NCBI GenBank assembly: GCA_003342815.1
Contig: PTEX01000003.1
Coordinates: 3,970,611-4,034,610, forward strand
DNA length: 64,000 nt
Direction: 5' to 3'
Source: Eudromia elegans
Lineage: Eukaryota; Chordata; Aves; Tinamiformes; Tinamidae
The translations under genes were made by a program, and so were the position numbers. Shown here in pieces: positions 51,501 to 64,000 of the stretch (positions within the stretch are counted from its first letter, which is position 1; each line of letters starts with the position of its first letter). Under the pieces are notes generated by a model that saw nothing but the letters and a program-made list of their open reading frames with translations, made no database searches and was not told where the DNA came from.

Positions 51501-53179
51501 AATTCACAGTTGTCAAATCCACCAAAAATCGAGGCAGAATTTGAGACCTTCGCAACATGACAATTTAAGGTTTGGCTTTCCTGCTGTGACACACCTAAGA
51601 AAATGCCACAAGAGACACAGTCCTGATAAAGTCTAACAGGAGAAGTGGAACTACAGGAAACATTTCAGATAGAAGGTAAGTTATAACATTTTATTTAGTA
51701 CCAACATTATGACCATTACTGGATGTGTGTAAAGCACGTCCAGTATTTCAGTCAGGCAGACTATATTTTAAAACAAGAAAATCAGAAAAAGGAATTGTCA
51801 TTGACTTCTGCATAAATCACAGAGTTATCCTTTTCTAAGCATGATGCTTACTGCAACTACAAAACAATCTCCTATTCCATATGCACTCACACATGCCCAT
51901 TCAATTTGTCATGCATTAACTTCAAATAAATGTAGATGAATTGCCATCTGTTTGATAAGAGGGAATTTGAGGAAAAACCTGCTCCTGTTTTAGTCAGTCT
52001 CTGTACACTCACTTGCTTGTAGGGGTACCAGTCAAAGGCTTTTCTTCATGCAACATTAGAGATAATGTTATAATGTTATAAATAATAAATGTTAGGAAAC
52101 AAGTGTAAATAACAGTTCCAGTCACGGAATCTGGTCTTGAATAATATCTGTATCAAATTCAAAACCAACATGCAATGGTATTGCACATCACTGAGGTACA
52201 TAGCAATAAAATGAAGCAATGAAGTCATCATTCATTTGTTCTTGTGGATGAAGACTGGGGCTAGGACCCACACAGTAGGATGGGATCCACAATGCAGGCC
52301 CTTTATTGATGCAATCTGCCCATTAATACATTCACTAGGAAGGCTTGGTAAGATCTTTCATTGTTTGATGCATTGAATAGATTTTTCCTTTCATCTTCTT
52401 TCCTTGCATCTTGCATCATGGAAGGTAAGGAGCACATGCCTTAACCTGCACTCTCACACTCACAGAGAGCGAGATGACAAAGAACTGAAGGGGGCATCAG
52501 AACCAAGCCAGGAATATGCAGCTCAGACACACCGAACCCCCAAGTTTCTGCAGACCTGACCTGCACTGTCAGCTAAAATGGTAAAACACTCTAGAGAGTG
52601 ATACAAGCTCCTGCCAACTGCTCAATCTACGTGAGCAGCCATATACTGCCATCAGTTGTTCTGTTCAAATCTGTACTTGAACAAGAAGACAGGCAATAAT
52701 TACTATCTTTGATTCAATCAAATAATAAAATTGCTTATAAACTCTCTCCTCCTCCAGAGAGTCACTCCTATTCTTACATACATACAGTCTTACTTGACAA
52801 TTTTCTAATTTCCCCAGTCCCAGACAAAATTTCTGACCCTACATCATGACTTAAACACAATTAATACATATTTCTTATAGGACTCCACTAACAAATTTAG
52901 ACCTGTACTTTTCAGCATAGGGAGCATACTTTGAGTAATTTTCCACTTATCCAGTGTTACAACTATGAACTGTTAGATAGATGCAATTTATAAGAACAAA
53001 AAGATTTTCTCTATTTTACTGTATAATAGTTTAAGAACAAGGAACCTGACCCTGAACTTTTCCCCTTAAACTCACAGTCCAAAATAAATGGGGAATTAAA
53101 GAGTTCTCTCTCCTCCCTACTCAAGAGCCACAATTGTTTATACAACCCAACATTCCTCAGATTTTAAAAATCTTCACAA

Positions 53180-53390
53180 TAGCTTTTTTATTTGTATCAT
53201 GCAGTAACATTCTGTAAATCAGTCTGTTGCCTCTCCCATCAAAGGCCTTCTTGACTCTAAATAAATTACATCATTTTATCTTGTAACTGTTTGATGATGT
53301 GCTTAAAAGCCTGCAGGAAATTTGTCAGGTGTGATCCCTTCTTCAGGAGTCTAATTTAACTCTTCAGCAATGGAACTACCGCCACTAGTA
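53180..53390 (-). mobile_element. Old CR1/L3-like LINE remnant
   Basis: On the plus strand the words TGTAAATCAGTCTGTTGCCT, ATCAAAGGCCTTCTTGACTC, TAAATAAATTACATCA and GGAAATTTGTCAGGTGTGAT follow the antisense of the CR1/L3 RT segment that encodes the KAFDKV-type motif and its flank. Spacing between the words fits the family. The element is on the minus strand, very diverged, with no frame. Ends are approximate and family assignment is from memory only. Confidence 0.6.
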
Positions 53391-56107
53391 GGAAACATTT
53401 TAAGCACTGTATAGTAACTGTGACCATTTAAATAAACAATTTTAATATCTGCTTTTACAGGGACACTGCATTTTGTACTGATACTGTCATTATTTCAAGA
53501 AAGGCATTTCAAAATTTAGGGAAGACAAAACTTAAAATTCACGGGAATATGAATTTTATTTTTTTGTATATATACAAGAGTATTTCTTCAAATTAATTTT
53601 TAGCTTCTGTGTCTAAATAATGTGACTTCACTGTACAGCTCCTTTTATTAGATTTCATGCATATTAGGAACAATTCTTAACTAACCAGTCTAGCTGTCTG
53701 AACTAATTTACAGTCTTGAAGATACAGTGAAGCTCACAGAGAAAAAATGATTAACACAGAATTTGTCTTTTCTACTTAATATTCAGTGTAATAAGTCTTA
53801 ACTTCCAGGCTTCTGATTAAATGATAGACCTACACATGAAACATAAGTGACTCACTTAGTCACACAAGACTCAAATCTTATTACACCTAAAAAGTTGATT
53901 AACCTCCAAAGAGCCTCTGTGTCACAATATACTGGGAACTCTTTAAAGCTGATTTTATAAAAGGGATTGAAATAACATGCTCTCCAAGGAGGCAGCATAA
54001 CAAAACTTGCTGGTTAAAAGTGAAGCTCACAACCACTAAGTTGTTAAACAGCATGGGCAGATATCATTTATGCCATAACAACAATCTAGGAGAATATAAG
54101 TCTGAAAATAACTTATAACTGATAAAGGAATAGTAGTAAAAGGTAAAAGAATATAGATGTGCTTTCATAACAGGCTACACAATAGTCTGTAACTATTCCT
54201 ATAATCTTCTGATACAGTTCAAAGACAAAGCTAAGTATGTGCAAGTAACACTCATTCTCATTAGTGTATCTCAAAACCCCTGAATTAGGAAAGGTGAGTT
54301 CTCAGTCTGTATCACATTACCCATTTCAATGTCTCTATTTAGATAATATATTGAGACTAGGTATGTCTGACATGAGTTTTCAGTATGTATAAATGTACAA
54401 AATTTCTGTAAAACGACAGATTTGACAAAACTTTTGTCAAGATGGTTCTTAAGGTGCAATTTCTGCTCAGAATTGAAACAGCTTCATTGTATTAGAGCCA
54501 GTAAAGAAATGGTTCTTAAATCCACTGTAAGTTCAGTCGACTTAGGAGAACCTGGTGCAAATTCCAGCTATATCAGAAAAAGGAAAAAGCAGTGGCAACA
54601 CACAGTTCAACACATCTGGCATACCACAGGTCTGAAAAGTGGTTCTAGTGCAAGAATTGTCTGGGTACTGCATGGGTATTACCTGCTGCCACCCTTTAGG
54701 ATGTAGAAGTGAGTCACAAATCAGTCCCTCCCTTTCTCAGGACCACAGATAGATAATACTGTTTATCTGGATATGCAAAAACTGCACAAAGCCTGAAGTA
54801 AGGTGCAAATCAAATCCACTACAGCAATAGAAATAGGGGAGGTACCAGGTCCCTTGTCCTGCCTCGTTCCAAACACAGGTTCTCACTACCTTAGGCCATA
54901 GATACCCAAAAATATCTCAGATATCTATAAAGTTTTATATCTCCTTTAGAACTGGTCTTGCTTACATGGAACATTTGAGTATACATCACACAGGGACATG
55001 TAGAGTAAGGCACCCAAATGAGGGACAACAGCCTCAAGGTCACATTCTGGAATCAAGCTGAGCTGCACTCTGCACCTGGTCTCCATCTCTCCTTTATCAA
55101 GGGTCTTAGGAATTGGACTTCTGACTGCATGCTGGTAGCATATCTGGCATTTTTCATAGGCAAAAAGTCTCTACTTGTCCTGCCATGGAATGTAAAATCT
55201 TCTGAGGCTATGAAAATGTTCACAGTATAATTTTTTCTCCCTGTGTCCAGCTACAGAGGAAATCAGAAAGAAAAAGACCAGAAACTCCAGCTAAGTTATG
55301 CAAATAGGTTTGTGTGATGTGGATTTCTGTCTACTTGGACTTAACATCAAATTCATGTCCCCAGGCCATTCAAAATCTGTCAGTGCTAACTAATATTCTG
55401 TCACTTCACCTTAGATTTGAATCCCTGACCTTCATCTGAAAGGTTCTATGTTTCACTGCCAACACAAGGGACCACGCCATCTCCTGCTAGTTTCTCTGCA
55501 TATTGCTGCGAATAGAAATAACTTATTTACTTCTTAACTGTCCTTGCACAACTCACACATCCCCACTCTAAACATGATAGAGGAATGTAAGTTCTCAGAA
55601 ATTCTGACGTGTGTAGCACTGGCAAGGACTATCAAGTACTCTAAAAAAGAAACATCAGTCTTCAATCACCTTCAAAACATGCATTTAAAAGACTCTATAT
55701 TCACTCAGCCTCAAAAGATCTGACATTTAAGTACAATAAAGGCTTATGGACTTTTTTTAATTAAGATGTTGTTTCATACTAAAATTATTATTGCCATTCT
55801 ATTAGTACTTCATTTCACACAAGTTTGTGCTGAGGTTTAGTGAACTTCTCCTTCAGAGAAGCTTCAGAGTAGCTCATTCTCATGAGCTACTATTCCAATG
55901 TTATTAATTTTCATATCTCTAAGTTTTAAAAATTTAACACAATGGTTATAACAACAGTATGCAAAACTGATGTCATGTCCCAGATTAATAAGCTTGAAGG
56001 CATGTTTGGTTAAGATTATATCAGGCTGTACCTGTTTAAATAATTTAATGTTTGAATGTTCAAAGAAACTTAATTCTAGCCTTTAAAAAAATCTGAGAGG
56101 GCTGCAC

Positions 56108-56165
56108 AGGAACATGAAGAACAGGATTCTCCTCATAGGAACATGAAGAACAGGATTCTCCTCAT
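56108..56165. repeat. 29-bp exact tandem duplication
   Basis: A 29-bp unit beginning AGGAACATGAAGAACAGG is present twice head to tail with no mismatch (56,108-56,136 and 56,137-56,165). The identity of the copies suggests a recent event, or possibly an assembly artefact. Confidence 0.95.
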
Positions 56166-57306
56166 ACATCCACTTCAGTCCTTATTATCAGAAGTGTGTT
56201 AAAAATTCTGTTCATATGATTAGTAGTACAGTGTAATCAGTATTTTTTCCTATGTTGGTGCATTTAGTAACACAAAAATTTGAGAATAACTGTCAGGAAT
56301 ATGTAGTTCTCTCTAAAACGTTCTCACACTGATCTCTTACAAAATTTACTACTTGCTTTTCAAGACATTCTTGGATTCCTGTTGAAAGAAGAAAAGATGC
56401 TACAAGGTTGGCCAGCCTTTCTTATTTTCACTTCTCTCTCCTGAAAAGACTGGAGCCTGTATGCAGCCTATACTGTGAACAAGTGAATGTTGGCCATTGG
56501 TTCTGAAGTTAGTAACACTACACAGACCATCAGAGGCTTTGACAAATGCTGACTACAAGACAAAGGCAGGACAAGCAAAAACTCGATCATTAGGCTGGTC
56601 TTACTGAACAGTGAGCAAAAATAAATATTTGGATTATTTAGATTTTGCATGCTAGAAACAAAACAAAATACAAACTGACATACTATGATCGGAGAAGGCA
56701 TAACTACTCTGGTATTAGGTTGCTATTCCTGTTATATAGAAACAGCTTGGCAGGACAACTTGAAGAATCCTACATATGCCCACAAAACATGTAGGCAGTA
56801 CATTCATTTCTGTAACCACCTACGCTCACAGGACCCACCATACAGCTGCAGATCTCAATTTAGGGATTTTTACTTTTTTTATTTGCAGGACATCTATAGT
56901 AACATTGTTTTTTTGTAAAACAGATTATTATCATCACAATATTATATTATGAGAGACATTAAGTCAAAAGACATAGAACTGAAATATTTCTAGAACTTCT
57001 AGAAATACTGCAGTTAAACAAGAAATCTTTCAGTTACTTTCTTTTCCACAGCCGTGCAATGGTAATCATCATTTTTCAGTTAACAGTTTTCCCAAGAAAG
57101 CGTTACTAGCTAATGTTTTATTTCTTTACAAAAGCATTACAGAAGTTCGCATAAAAGTCTCAAATCAAGTAAACAGCTGCAGATAAGAAGTTTCTGCAAT
57201 TCTGTAGCAAGGGTTGACTCAGATTCAAGCATGTCATCAGAATTGTCCGTGACTTGTTGCCAGTATCATCAAATCAATATAGGTTGGAGGGGAAGGCATT
57301 TTAGAT

Positions 57307-57344
57307 AAACAGATCTTGGCATCTGGAAACAGATCTTGGCATCT
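57307..57344. repeat. 20-bp tandem duplication
   Basis: AAACAGATCTTGGCATCT occurs at 57,307-57,324 and 57,327-57,344 with GG between, giving a 20-bp period. It is a local duplication of no known function. Confidence 0.95.
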
Positions 57345-57476
57345 CATATGTTGGATGGCTGTGCTTTAATATGTCATTTGCTCTGAGTGTCACCAGTGAA
57401 GAGAATAGAAAAAAGTTCAGAAAACATAGATACATGCACACACACAGAGGGAGAGCAAGAGAGTAACGTGGCAGCA

Positions 57477-57501
57477 CAGAGGGAGGGGGGAGAGAGAGAG
57501 A
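57477..57501. repeat. Purine (GA/GGGA) tract
   Basis: A purine-only run of GGGAGGGGGG and (AG)n. It is a low-complexity tract that could adopt triplex or G-rich structure; otherwise unremarkable. Confidence 0.8.
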
Positions 57502-57867
57502 TGTTAAAGTTGCTGCCACATCAACTATCTTCTATTGGGCTATAGTAGATCCTTATACAAAGGAAAGGAGATCATTCAGTTACTTCAAGGAAACACTGAA
57601 AAATAAGATTAGAACTGAAAACAAGACTGTAAATGAGTTACAGAAGAAGGTTTTAGGTGGTTATGAGAGATGTGAATTTCCTCTGGGGAAAAAAAAAAAA
57701 GAATAAAGAAATAAAAGCACAAGGCACACTGAGCAGCAACTGTACACAGCCACAGCGTGCAATAACTAAAACTGCACCACAACTACAGTTATCAAGGACT
57801 ATGCATCATAAGCTTGTTCTGTCTTCCCTACATATCAGCTTCACAGTCACAGCTTCAAGAGTGGCTG

Positions 57868-59500
57868 GAATCACAGAACAGGTGAGAATCACAGAAGGGA
57901 CTTTTGAAGATCTAGTCCAAACCCACTGCTCAAGCAAGGTCACCTAGAGCACTGCCCAGGACCTGTCCAGATGGATTTTGAGTATCTCAAAGGATGGAGA
58001 CTGCAATGCGTAACAGCCCTCAGTCATCCTCACTGAAAAGATCTTTTCCCCATGGTCAGATGGGATGTCTTGTGTTACTTTGTGCCCACTGCTTCTCATT
58101 CTATTGCTGGGCACTACTGAAAAAAGTGTGGCTCCCTCATTTCTCCATCATCCCTTCAGATACTTATTATATGCATTGATAAGATCTGCCCCCCTCAGCT
58201 TTCTCTTCTCACTGAACAGTCCCAGCTCTCATAGCCTTTCCTCATCTGATATTCCAGGCACTTAATCACCTTAGTAACTCTGGTAGCTCTGTGTCTCCTC
58301 TGCCCATCTCTCCCAGATATAGAAGTCTGGAGGAATGGCATATATCTGGTGTATATATCAGCTACTTCTTCCACTTTTGAATCATCAGTAAACTTGATGA
58401 GGGTGCACTCTGTCCCTTCATCCATTCATCCCTTCATCCATCACTGATGAATAAGTTGAACAAGAGTGGATCCAGTACTACCTCACGGGGAACCCACTAG
58501 CCTTCAGCTCCCACCAGGCTTTGCATCGCTGAGCACAACCCTCTGCCATTCAGTCAGTCCTCAATCCACTACCCCATCCACTCACCCAGTCTGCACTTCC
58601 CGAGCGTGCCTATGAGGGTATTATGGGAGCCAGTATCAAAAGATGAACCGGAGTCAAGGTAGACAACATCCACTGCTCTCCCTTCATCTACCCAGCCAGT
58701 GATTCCATCACAGAAGACTATCAGACTGGTTAAATTTGCTTTTCCTTTGTGACTCCATGCTGACAACTCCTGATCACCCTCTCATCCTTCACACACTCAG
58801 TGGTGGCATCCAAAATGACCTTTCCAGAGATGGAGGCAAGGCTGACTGGCCTACAGTCCCCTAGGCGAGGACCTCCTTCCTTTCCTGAAGACTCAAGTGA
58901 CATTAGCCTTCCAGTCCTTAGGCACTTCTCCTGATCTCAATGACCTTTCAAAGATGATGGAGAGTGGCCTAGCAATGACATCTGCCAACTCCGTCAGTAC
59001 TCGTGGGTGCATCCCGTCAGAGCACATGGACTTGAGGATGTCAAGTTTTCCTAAATGATTTCTAATCCAATCCTTCCCCATCAAGGGAAAGTCTTCCTCT
59101 GGATATTCACCCTGGTCTTCAGTGCTTGCGACTCCTGAGGACTGGCCTTAGCAAAGAGGACTGAAAGAGGACTGAAGCAAAAGAAGGCGTTCAGTAAATT
59201 CGCCTTCTCTGTATCCTTTGGCACCAGGCCCCTCCTCACATTTTCCACAGCAGTGGGCCCACATTTTCTCTAGTCGTCCTTTTGACGCTGATATAAATAA
59301 CATAGACCTTTCTTGTTGTCCTTGAGACCCTTGCCAGATTAAACTCCAAACAGGCCTTGCCCTTCCTAGTCCCATCCCTGCACACTTGGATGATGTCCTT
59401 GCGTTGCTCTCAAGTGGCCTAACCCTGCTTCCACCTTCTCTAGGCTTCCTTCTCTCGCTCAAGTTTTGCCCACATCCCTCCTTTGCACACTCTCCAGACT
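57868..59500 (-). mobile_element. CR1 LINE, inverted, degenerate, 5'-truncated
   Basis: This is the largest mobile element in the window, with its 3' end at the left (GAATCACAGAA tail) and ORF2 reading leftward. Minus-strand frames in order match CR1 reverse transcriptase: DGMHPRVLTELADVIARPLS and SLRSGEVPKDWK (58,893-59,084), DGITGWVDEGRAVDVVYLDS with GSSFDTGSHNTLIG (58,569-58,766), and MDEGTECTLIKFTDDSK (58,380-58,425), where the catalytic FADD is FTDD. The palm motif usually YLDFSKAFDT is YLDSGSSFDT. Between about 58,190 and 58,360 part of the thumb region is missing. Stops and frameshifts break ORF2, so the copy is dead. The right end fades near 59,480-59,540. Confidence 0.93.
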
Positions 59501-59705
59501 CTTGATCAGATTTCATCCATACATTCACAGTGATTTTCACTATCAAGTAAAGAGTAACTTGGAGAGGGTAAAGTGAAAGCCCCTTCTCTCTCCACCCCTA
59601 TTCTTTAAACTTCAATGTGGAACCTCATCCCTAAAGAATTTGAAAGGATTTCCCTTATAAATCTAAGTAGTTGCTGAGCTTTGGCATGAAACTGTGCCTA
59701 ACTGT

Positions 59706-59748
59706 TAAAAAAAAAAGAAGAAAAAATTTTAAAAAAAAAGAAGAGGGA
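59706..59748. repeat. A-rich low-complexity tract
   Basis: Runs of A with GAAG and TTTT interruptions a little beyond the right (5') edge of the inverted CR1. CR1 elements do not end in poly-A and this is at the wrong end, so it is probably independent. Confidence 0.8.
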
Positions 59749-62700
59749 GAGAGCACTTCTCTCCACATGACTTTTCTCCTCTCTTATTGCCTCAATTCAG
59801 GCTAAATTAAAGCAACATAATCTGGAAGATTAAAAAAACCCCAAATATTCACAGTGACGACAGAGGAGAAAGGGCAACCTCAAGTCAGCAACTGGAGACA
59901 GTGAAAATTAGAAATGCAGGAGTTTTATCACATTCTTGAAAAGTTTCTTTATCATCCATTTTCATTCTTTTCTCCTGGCTCCATAAAATACAGCTCCAAT
60001 GAAACAATTCAGATCCCCTTCATTAATACAGGCCCTGGAGCCTGTTTACTGACAGCTTGCCCACCTTGGAGGACACTAAAGCAGCAGAAACAGAAAATGC
60101 TTGATAAAGCACCAGGTATCTTCAGGATTCATTAAGCACAATGTATCTCCAGACACAATGCATGCATGCATTCTAACCACAGCTTAAAGCAGCTCAAGTA
60201 CTCTTTAAATGTCTCACAAGTTATTACATTTTTAATTTCAAAATCTAATCTCAGATCATGAAAGACTTAAATCAACATCAGTTTATATATAAAATGAAAT
60301 GCATATGTCTTTCAATGTGAGAAAATGTGTGCACATACAAAATACAACGGGGTGTTACAAGATTAAAGTTCATTTAGCATCTGAAGCAAATTTCTGAAAT
60401 AATACTGTGGAATCTAGAATTATACCAAAAACCGAAGTAGTACATTTTCTCATCCTTGAGAGGAAATACTGATGGTTAGATTATCTAGGCCAGTAATAAC
60501 AATGCATAAAAGCAAAATAAAGAATCTGCCTTCAGTGCTTCTGTGTACTGTTTTGGAAAAGATTTCTCCTTCCCCCGCATCTAGGACTTTACACACAATT
60601 TCTCATAAAGCTGTAACTAACTAGACATTAGATCATTTTTCTGTCTCCAGTCTAGATATTTGTAAAGATATTCTCCTCCTGCCAGGCAGCCATGCCAGGA
60701 GCATCTCCCTTTTCAGGAATCAAGTTGTTCTTGATAATACTAAGAAGTTAGTACAGGAGATAAGAACAGTCTCAATTCTCCTTTCTTAGATGCAGTTAAG
60801 TTCACATGATCTGACAGTCTGGACTGTATTGTGAGTTCAAACACTTTTTGATTTTTTTTCTGTAATTGAACATATAACCTAAAACTATTATTTTATTTCA
60901 TAAAGTTTCTGTGTTTTCTAGGGATGTCTGTGGCATGCATGTGTATTCCCACCTCAGAGTGTGAAATTGTTTGTTTGTGTATGTCATATACCGCTTTTAA
61001 TTGATGTCAAAGATTTGTGCTATACATTTGCAAAGGATAACAATGGGATTTGGTGCAGTTCATATATATTTACTGAACAAAATCAGTTTTCAGCCTCAAG
61101 GGCTTTGGACGAGTATCCTTTATAAAATAAATTATTATTAGTCAGGTTTATCAGTTGGAACATGTGAACCAGATGCACAAAGAAGTCATTGTGCATGCTT
61201 GCTAATTTCCTCTGAAATTTCTCTTCTCTTTGTGCTTGCTGAAATAACCAGTCTTATATAATATTCTGAGCAACTGAACTCTGGCCACATATCTAAATTA
61301 CGAAATAGATGGCAAGCTAGGTAATATCTCCTACATCAACACAAGAAAATGCAAATTTTGACAGAATTTTTAAAAAAAGCACAAAGCAAGAAAAGCTTGA
61401 AGGAGAACAGACTTAGAGATTACTTAATTAAAATTCTAATGAAAGAAGTACAGTAACTTAAAACATTTTTTTCTACATTAGTGCGGCCAAGGGTGGGAGC
61501 CACTTCACTTTTATGAAAAGAGATGCATAAGATGAATAGTGAATAATGCATTCAGGAAAACAGTCTAAGGAAGAACACTCATACCAACAGAGGGGAAAAG
61601 CAAAGGGCACAGCTTTTTTCTCACGGCTTGCATAGAGGGGAAGCATAAGGAAACTCTGACCCTGCATAAAGCCTTTGAAGCTGGAAATAAGCCCCGTCTA
61701 CCTTGGCCAAGAATCAATTTGTTGAACCTCGACTAAACACTTGAAACTAACACACTTTAAATACAGTTTTGATTAGTCTAGCTGCATCCATCCGAACTAA
61801 GCAGTATTTATGTTATTTATTATTTCTTTCAGTTTATGCAATATGCTCCATGCCAGAAATTAGGACTAATGTCCAGAAAATGGATTGTCCTCAAACTTCC
61901 AGCATCATCTTGATGTAAGACTTCTTAGATAGCAGTTTGTCAATTCATCTCTTTTTCCCAAGGGAAGTTTAAATGTAAATACAGCCAGATCCCAGTTTAT
62001 CCCTAAGTTGGGCAAATTCTCTTTAAGAAGATATTTGGAGGGTATTTTCATGTAACTCAGCAAAACATATTCAGCTAGGACAAGCAATTATTAACAGGGA
62101 ACTAAAATTTAAGATAGTGTGCCTTGGGATTTCACTATAGAGAAAGGATCAGAGAGAGATCTAAAAACAGGTCACCAAAATGGGAAAAGATTGATTATTT
62201 CAGAAGATGGAAGACAATATCTCCAGAAAACTGCAGAAAAAGTCCAGGCAAGTTTCAATTTCTATCAGAATAGAAGACATCAAAGGATTGGATGAGTAAG
62301 AGGAAAACACTCTAACTACACATTGTGAATATCAAAGCAGCATCAAAGATGTACAAGGTTGCAAGTACAAGGCCAGCAGAAGTTCAGCCAATTCCACAAG
62401 TCTGTTATAGAGAAAACTACAGTGGAGTCTTCTCCCAACAGCTGTGTAATTTCTGTCACTACCACCTTTAACTCATTCATTATCTACCACGTGGATGGCC
62501 AATGATCAGATGAAGGTCGTCATTCTTTTCCAGGCTAAATACAGATATTTTAGAAGCTCCCTTCATTTCTGCATCTCTCCCAGGCTTCCCAGGTCTCAGG
62601 AAAAAAAAATACACTAAATAAATGGAAACCTACCTCACCAATTCTAATCAACACGCTTCTGTCATGCTCACCAAATGAACAAAGACCAAAATGACTCAGG

Positions 62701-64000
62701 GAAGGAAAAAAAAGAAAATTCAGCTTTGAGCACAAGGAATAGTTCACACACCCAAAGCCTCTGGACTAGGATACGATAACTCACAATCCTGCACTTCCTC
62801 TCTCTTTGGATTTGTCCTACTCCAAGGCCACACCAGTGGAAAGAAAGCTGAGCAGAGCTCAGCTCAGCTGATTATTTATTCATGTGTTAGAATTTGTTTT
62901 TCTTTTTTAAGTAGTAGTTTGTTTAATAAGTTAGACAGACTAACAGAAGCAGGCAGAAAGTTACAAGAGACATAATGTGACAGCAAGTTTATCTCCTTGT
63001 CAATATTTTGCCATATTTGAAATATTTAAAATGTTGTTGAAGGAAATCTGGGAGTTATGTGATCAGCCATTCTGCAGTCAGCTGAACTTCTCTCTCAGGA
63101 AGATTTTGACGCTTTTAGACTACGTCTAAACTTTCCTTTCTTAGTTTATTTCAAACCATTACTCACGCTATGTGTAGACCTTTCGTCCTCCTCTACCACC
63201 AACCCACTCACTTCAGAAATATTTAACTATTCCATAATCGTTTCTCTCCTGCTATTCCCCATACTGCATTGCATTCTGTTAAAGTGATCAATATTATTCT
63301 TTTATAGGATTGAAAACTGGGACCTATAGACAGACTTCCAGTTGAAGCCCCATCTAACACACCTACATTTCAATAGTTACTTGTGCCTGCATTACCTGGT
63401 GGTGCGGCAGTTTCAGAGAATTCTATCCAGTCAATACAATGTGCTCAGGAAAAAAAAAGCGATTAAAATCATGGAAGTTCTGAAAAATATTCAGTTACAA
63501 ACTGGATAAAATTACAGAAAGGGATGGACGAAATGCACACAGAATATTTAAATCTAGCTGTTACCATCAGGAATAAAAGTTTTGAAGAGGATAGGTCATG
63601 ACAGAAAAAGAAGGCCAATGACAGAAGCCTGTGTAACCTATATTAGGTTAGTCAATTCATCAATCCTGCAAAAAATGCTAGCTGGGAGAGCAGACTTTAG
63701 TTTCAGAGCAACGGAAGAGTTAAAGAGACTCTCTGATTTATCAACTGTCGTTTCCCAGAATTTCAAAAACTTGGGTCTCATTTCCTCTCACAGTCTTCTG
63801 ACATTAGTTGTGTCTTTAATTTCCACGCACACATACTCTGAATCACATCTCTCTGCATCCTTTTTCTTTACTTCCCTTTGTATCCTCCTTTTTCCTGGCA
63901 TTCCTCATTCTGCAATTAACAGCAGATAAAGATAACTAATGATAGAGAAAAGGATTTCTCTTTCACTGCCCAACCATGTCACTCTCCATCCCTTAAATTC

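Larger units (their letters stand above)
48545..64000 (-). other. CPQ: CPQ intron upstream of the 112-bp exon (partial)
   Basis: The acceptor at 48,545-48,546 (AG on the minus strand) shows that an intron begins here and continues to the right edge. I searched the minus strand for the preceding CPQ peptide (around NTVAEITGSKYPEQ) and for the long 5' exon and found neither. The stretch holds an old CR1-like remnant near 53.2-53.4 kb, two short tandem duplications at 56,108 and 57,307, a GA-rich tract and an inverted CR1 at 57.9-59.5 kb. The rest is AT-rich unique-looking sequence. Confidence 0.8.

Noticed and set aside
51720-51770. CCAGTATTTCAGTC as antisense of the CPQ AEITG segment
   Set aside because: The reverse complement has a stop or the wrong residues in the needed frames, with no flanking splice sites in register.
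59148-59546. 132-codon minus-strand frame that looks like a gene
   Set aside because: It is the decayed ORF2 of the inverted CR1 element, not a host gene.
1-64000. Endogenous retrovirus, CRISPR array, tRNA, rRNA or snRNA genes
   Set aside because: I looked for primer-binding sites, paired LTRs, retroviral protein motifs, regular repeat-spacer arrays and known small-RNA sequences and recognised none.

Overview
The window looks like avian nuclear DNA. It is AT-rich and gene-poor, and its only recognisable mobile elements are CR1-type LINEs, including copies with the bird-style 3' end (first-pass calls, made by eye). No bacterial-type gene organisation is present; nearly all short open frames are chance frames in non-coding DNA.

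The only gene I can identify is carboxypeptidase Q (CPQ, also called PGCP or plasma glutamate carboxypeptidase), a secreted/lysosomal M28-family metallopeptidase. It runs on the minus strand. Three internal coding exons are present, in transcript order: 48,544-48,433 (112 bp), 34,187-34,096 (92 bp) and 23,894-23,693 (202 bp). They have GT-AG boundaries, join in frame (phases 0, 1, 0, 1) and together encode about human residues 284-419. That stretch holds the zinc ligands and the catalytic glutamate, except the last histidine ligand. The 5' exons (signal peptide, propeptide, N-terminal half) should lie beyond position 64,000. The terminal exon (with the HSHGDT motif) should lie before position 1; I did not find either here. 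The window is therefore introns: more than 15.4 kb, 14.2 kb, 10.2 kb and more than 23.6 kb.

Layout: 1-23,692 is sequence 3' of the last exon seen, most likely the terminal intron, with CR1 fragments at about 3,960-4,560 (very old, minus), 11,190-11,585 (plus), 14,960-15,725 (plus, ORF2 region) and 21,986-22,087 (plus, 3' end). 23,895-34,095 is an AT-rich intron with microsatellites. 34,188-48,432 is an intron with a GC-rich patch at about 35,400-35,960, a CR1 3' end at 44,090-44,388 and a 60-base assembly gap just after it. 48,545-64,000 is an intron with an old CR1-like remnant at about 53,180-53,390 and a 1.6-kb inverted, degenerate CR1 at 57,868-59,500.

I found no convincing new biological system. 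The observations most worth checking are several plus-strand, exon-like segments with good splice sites lying antisense to CPQ, the longest open frame (13,009-13,467), the very old CR1/L3-like remnants and a perfect 11-bp-arm hairpin at 18,138-18,167.
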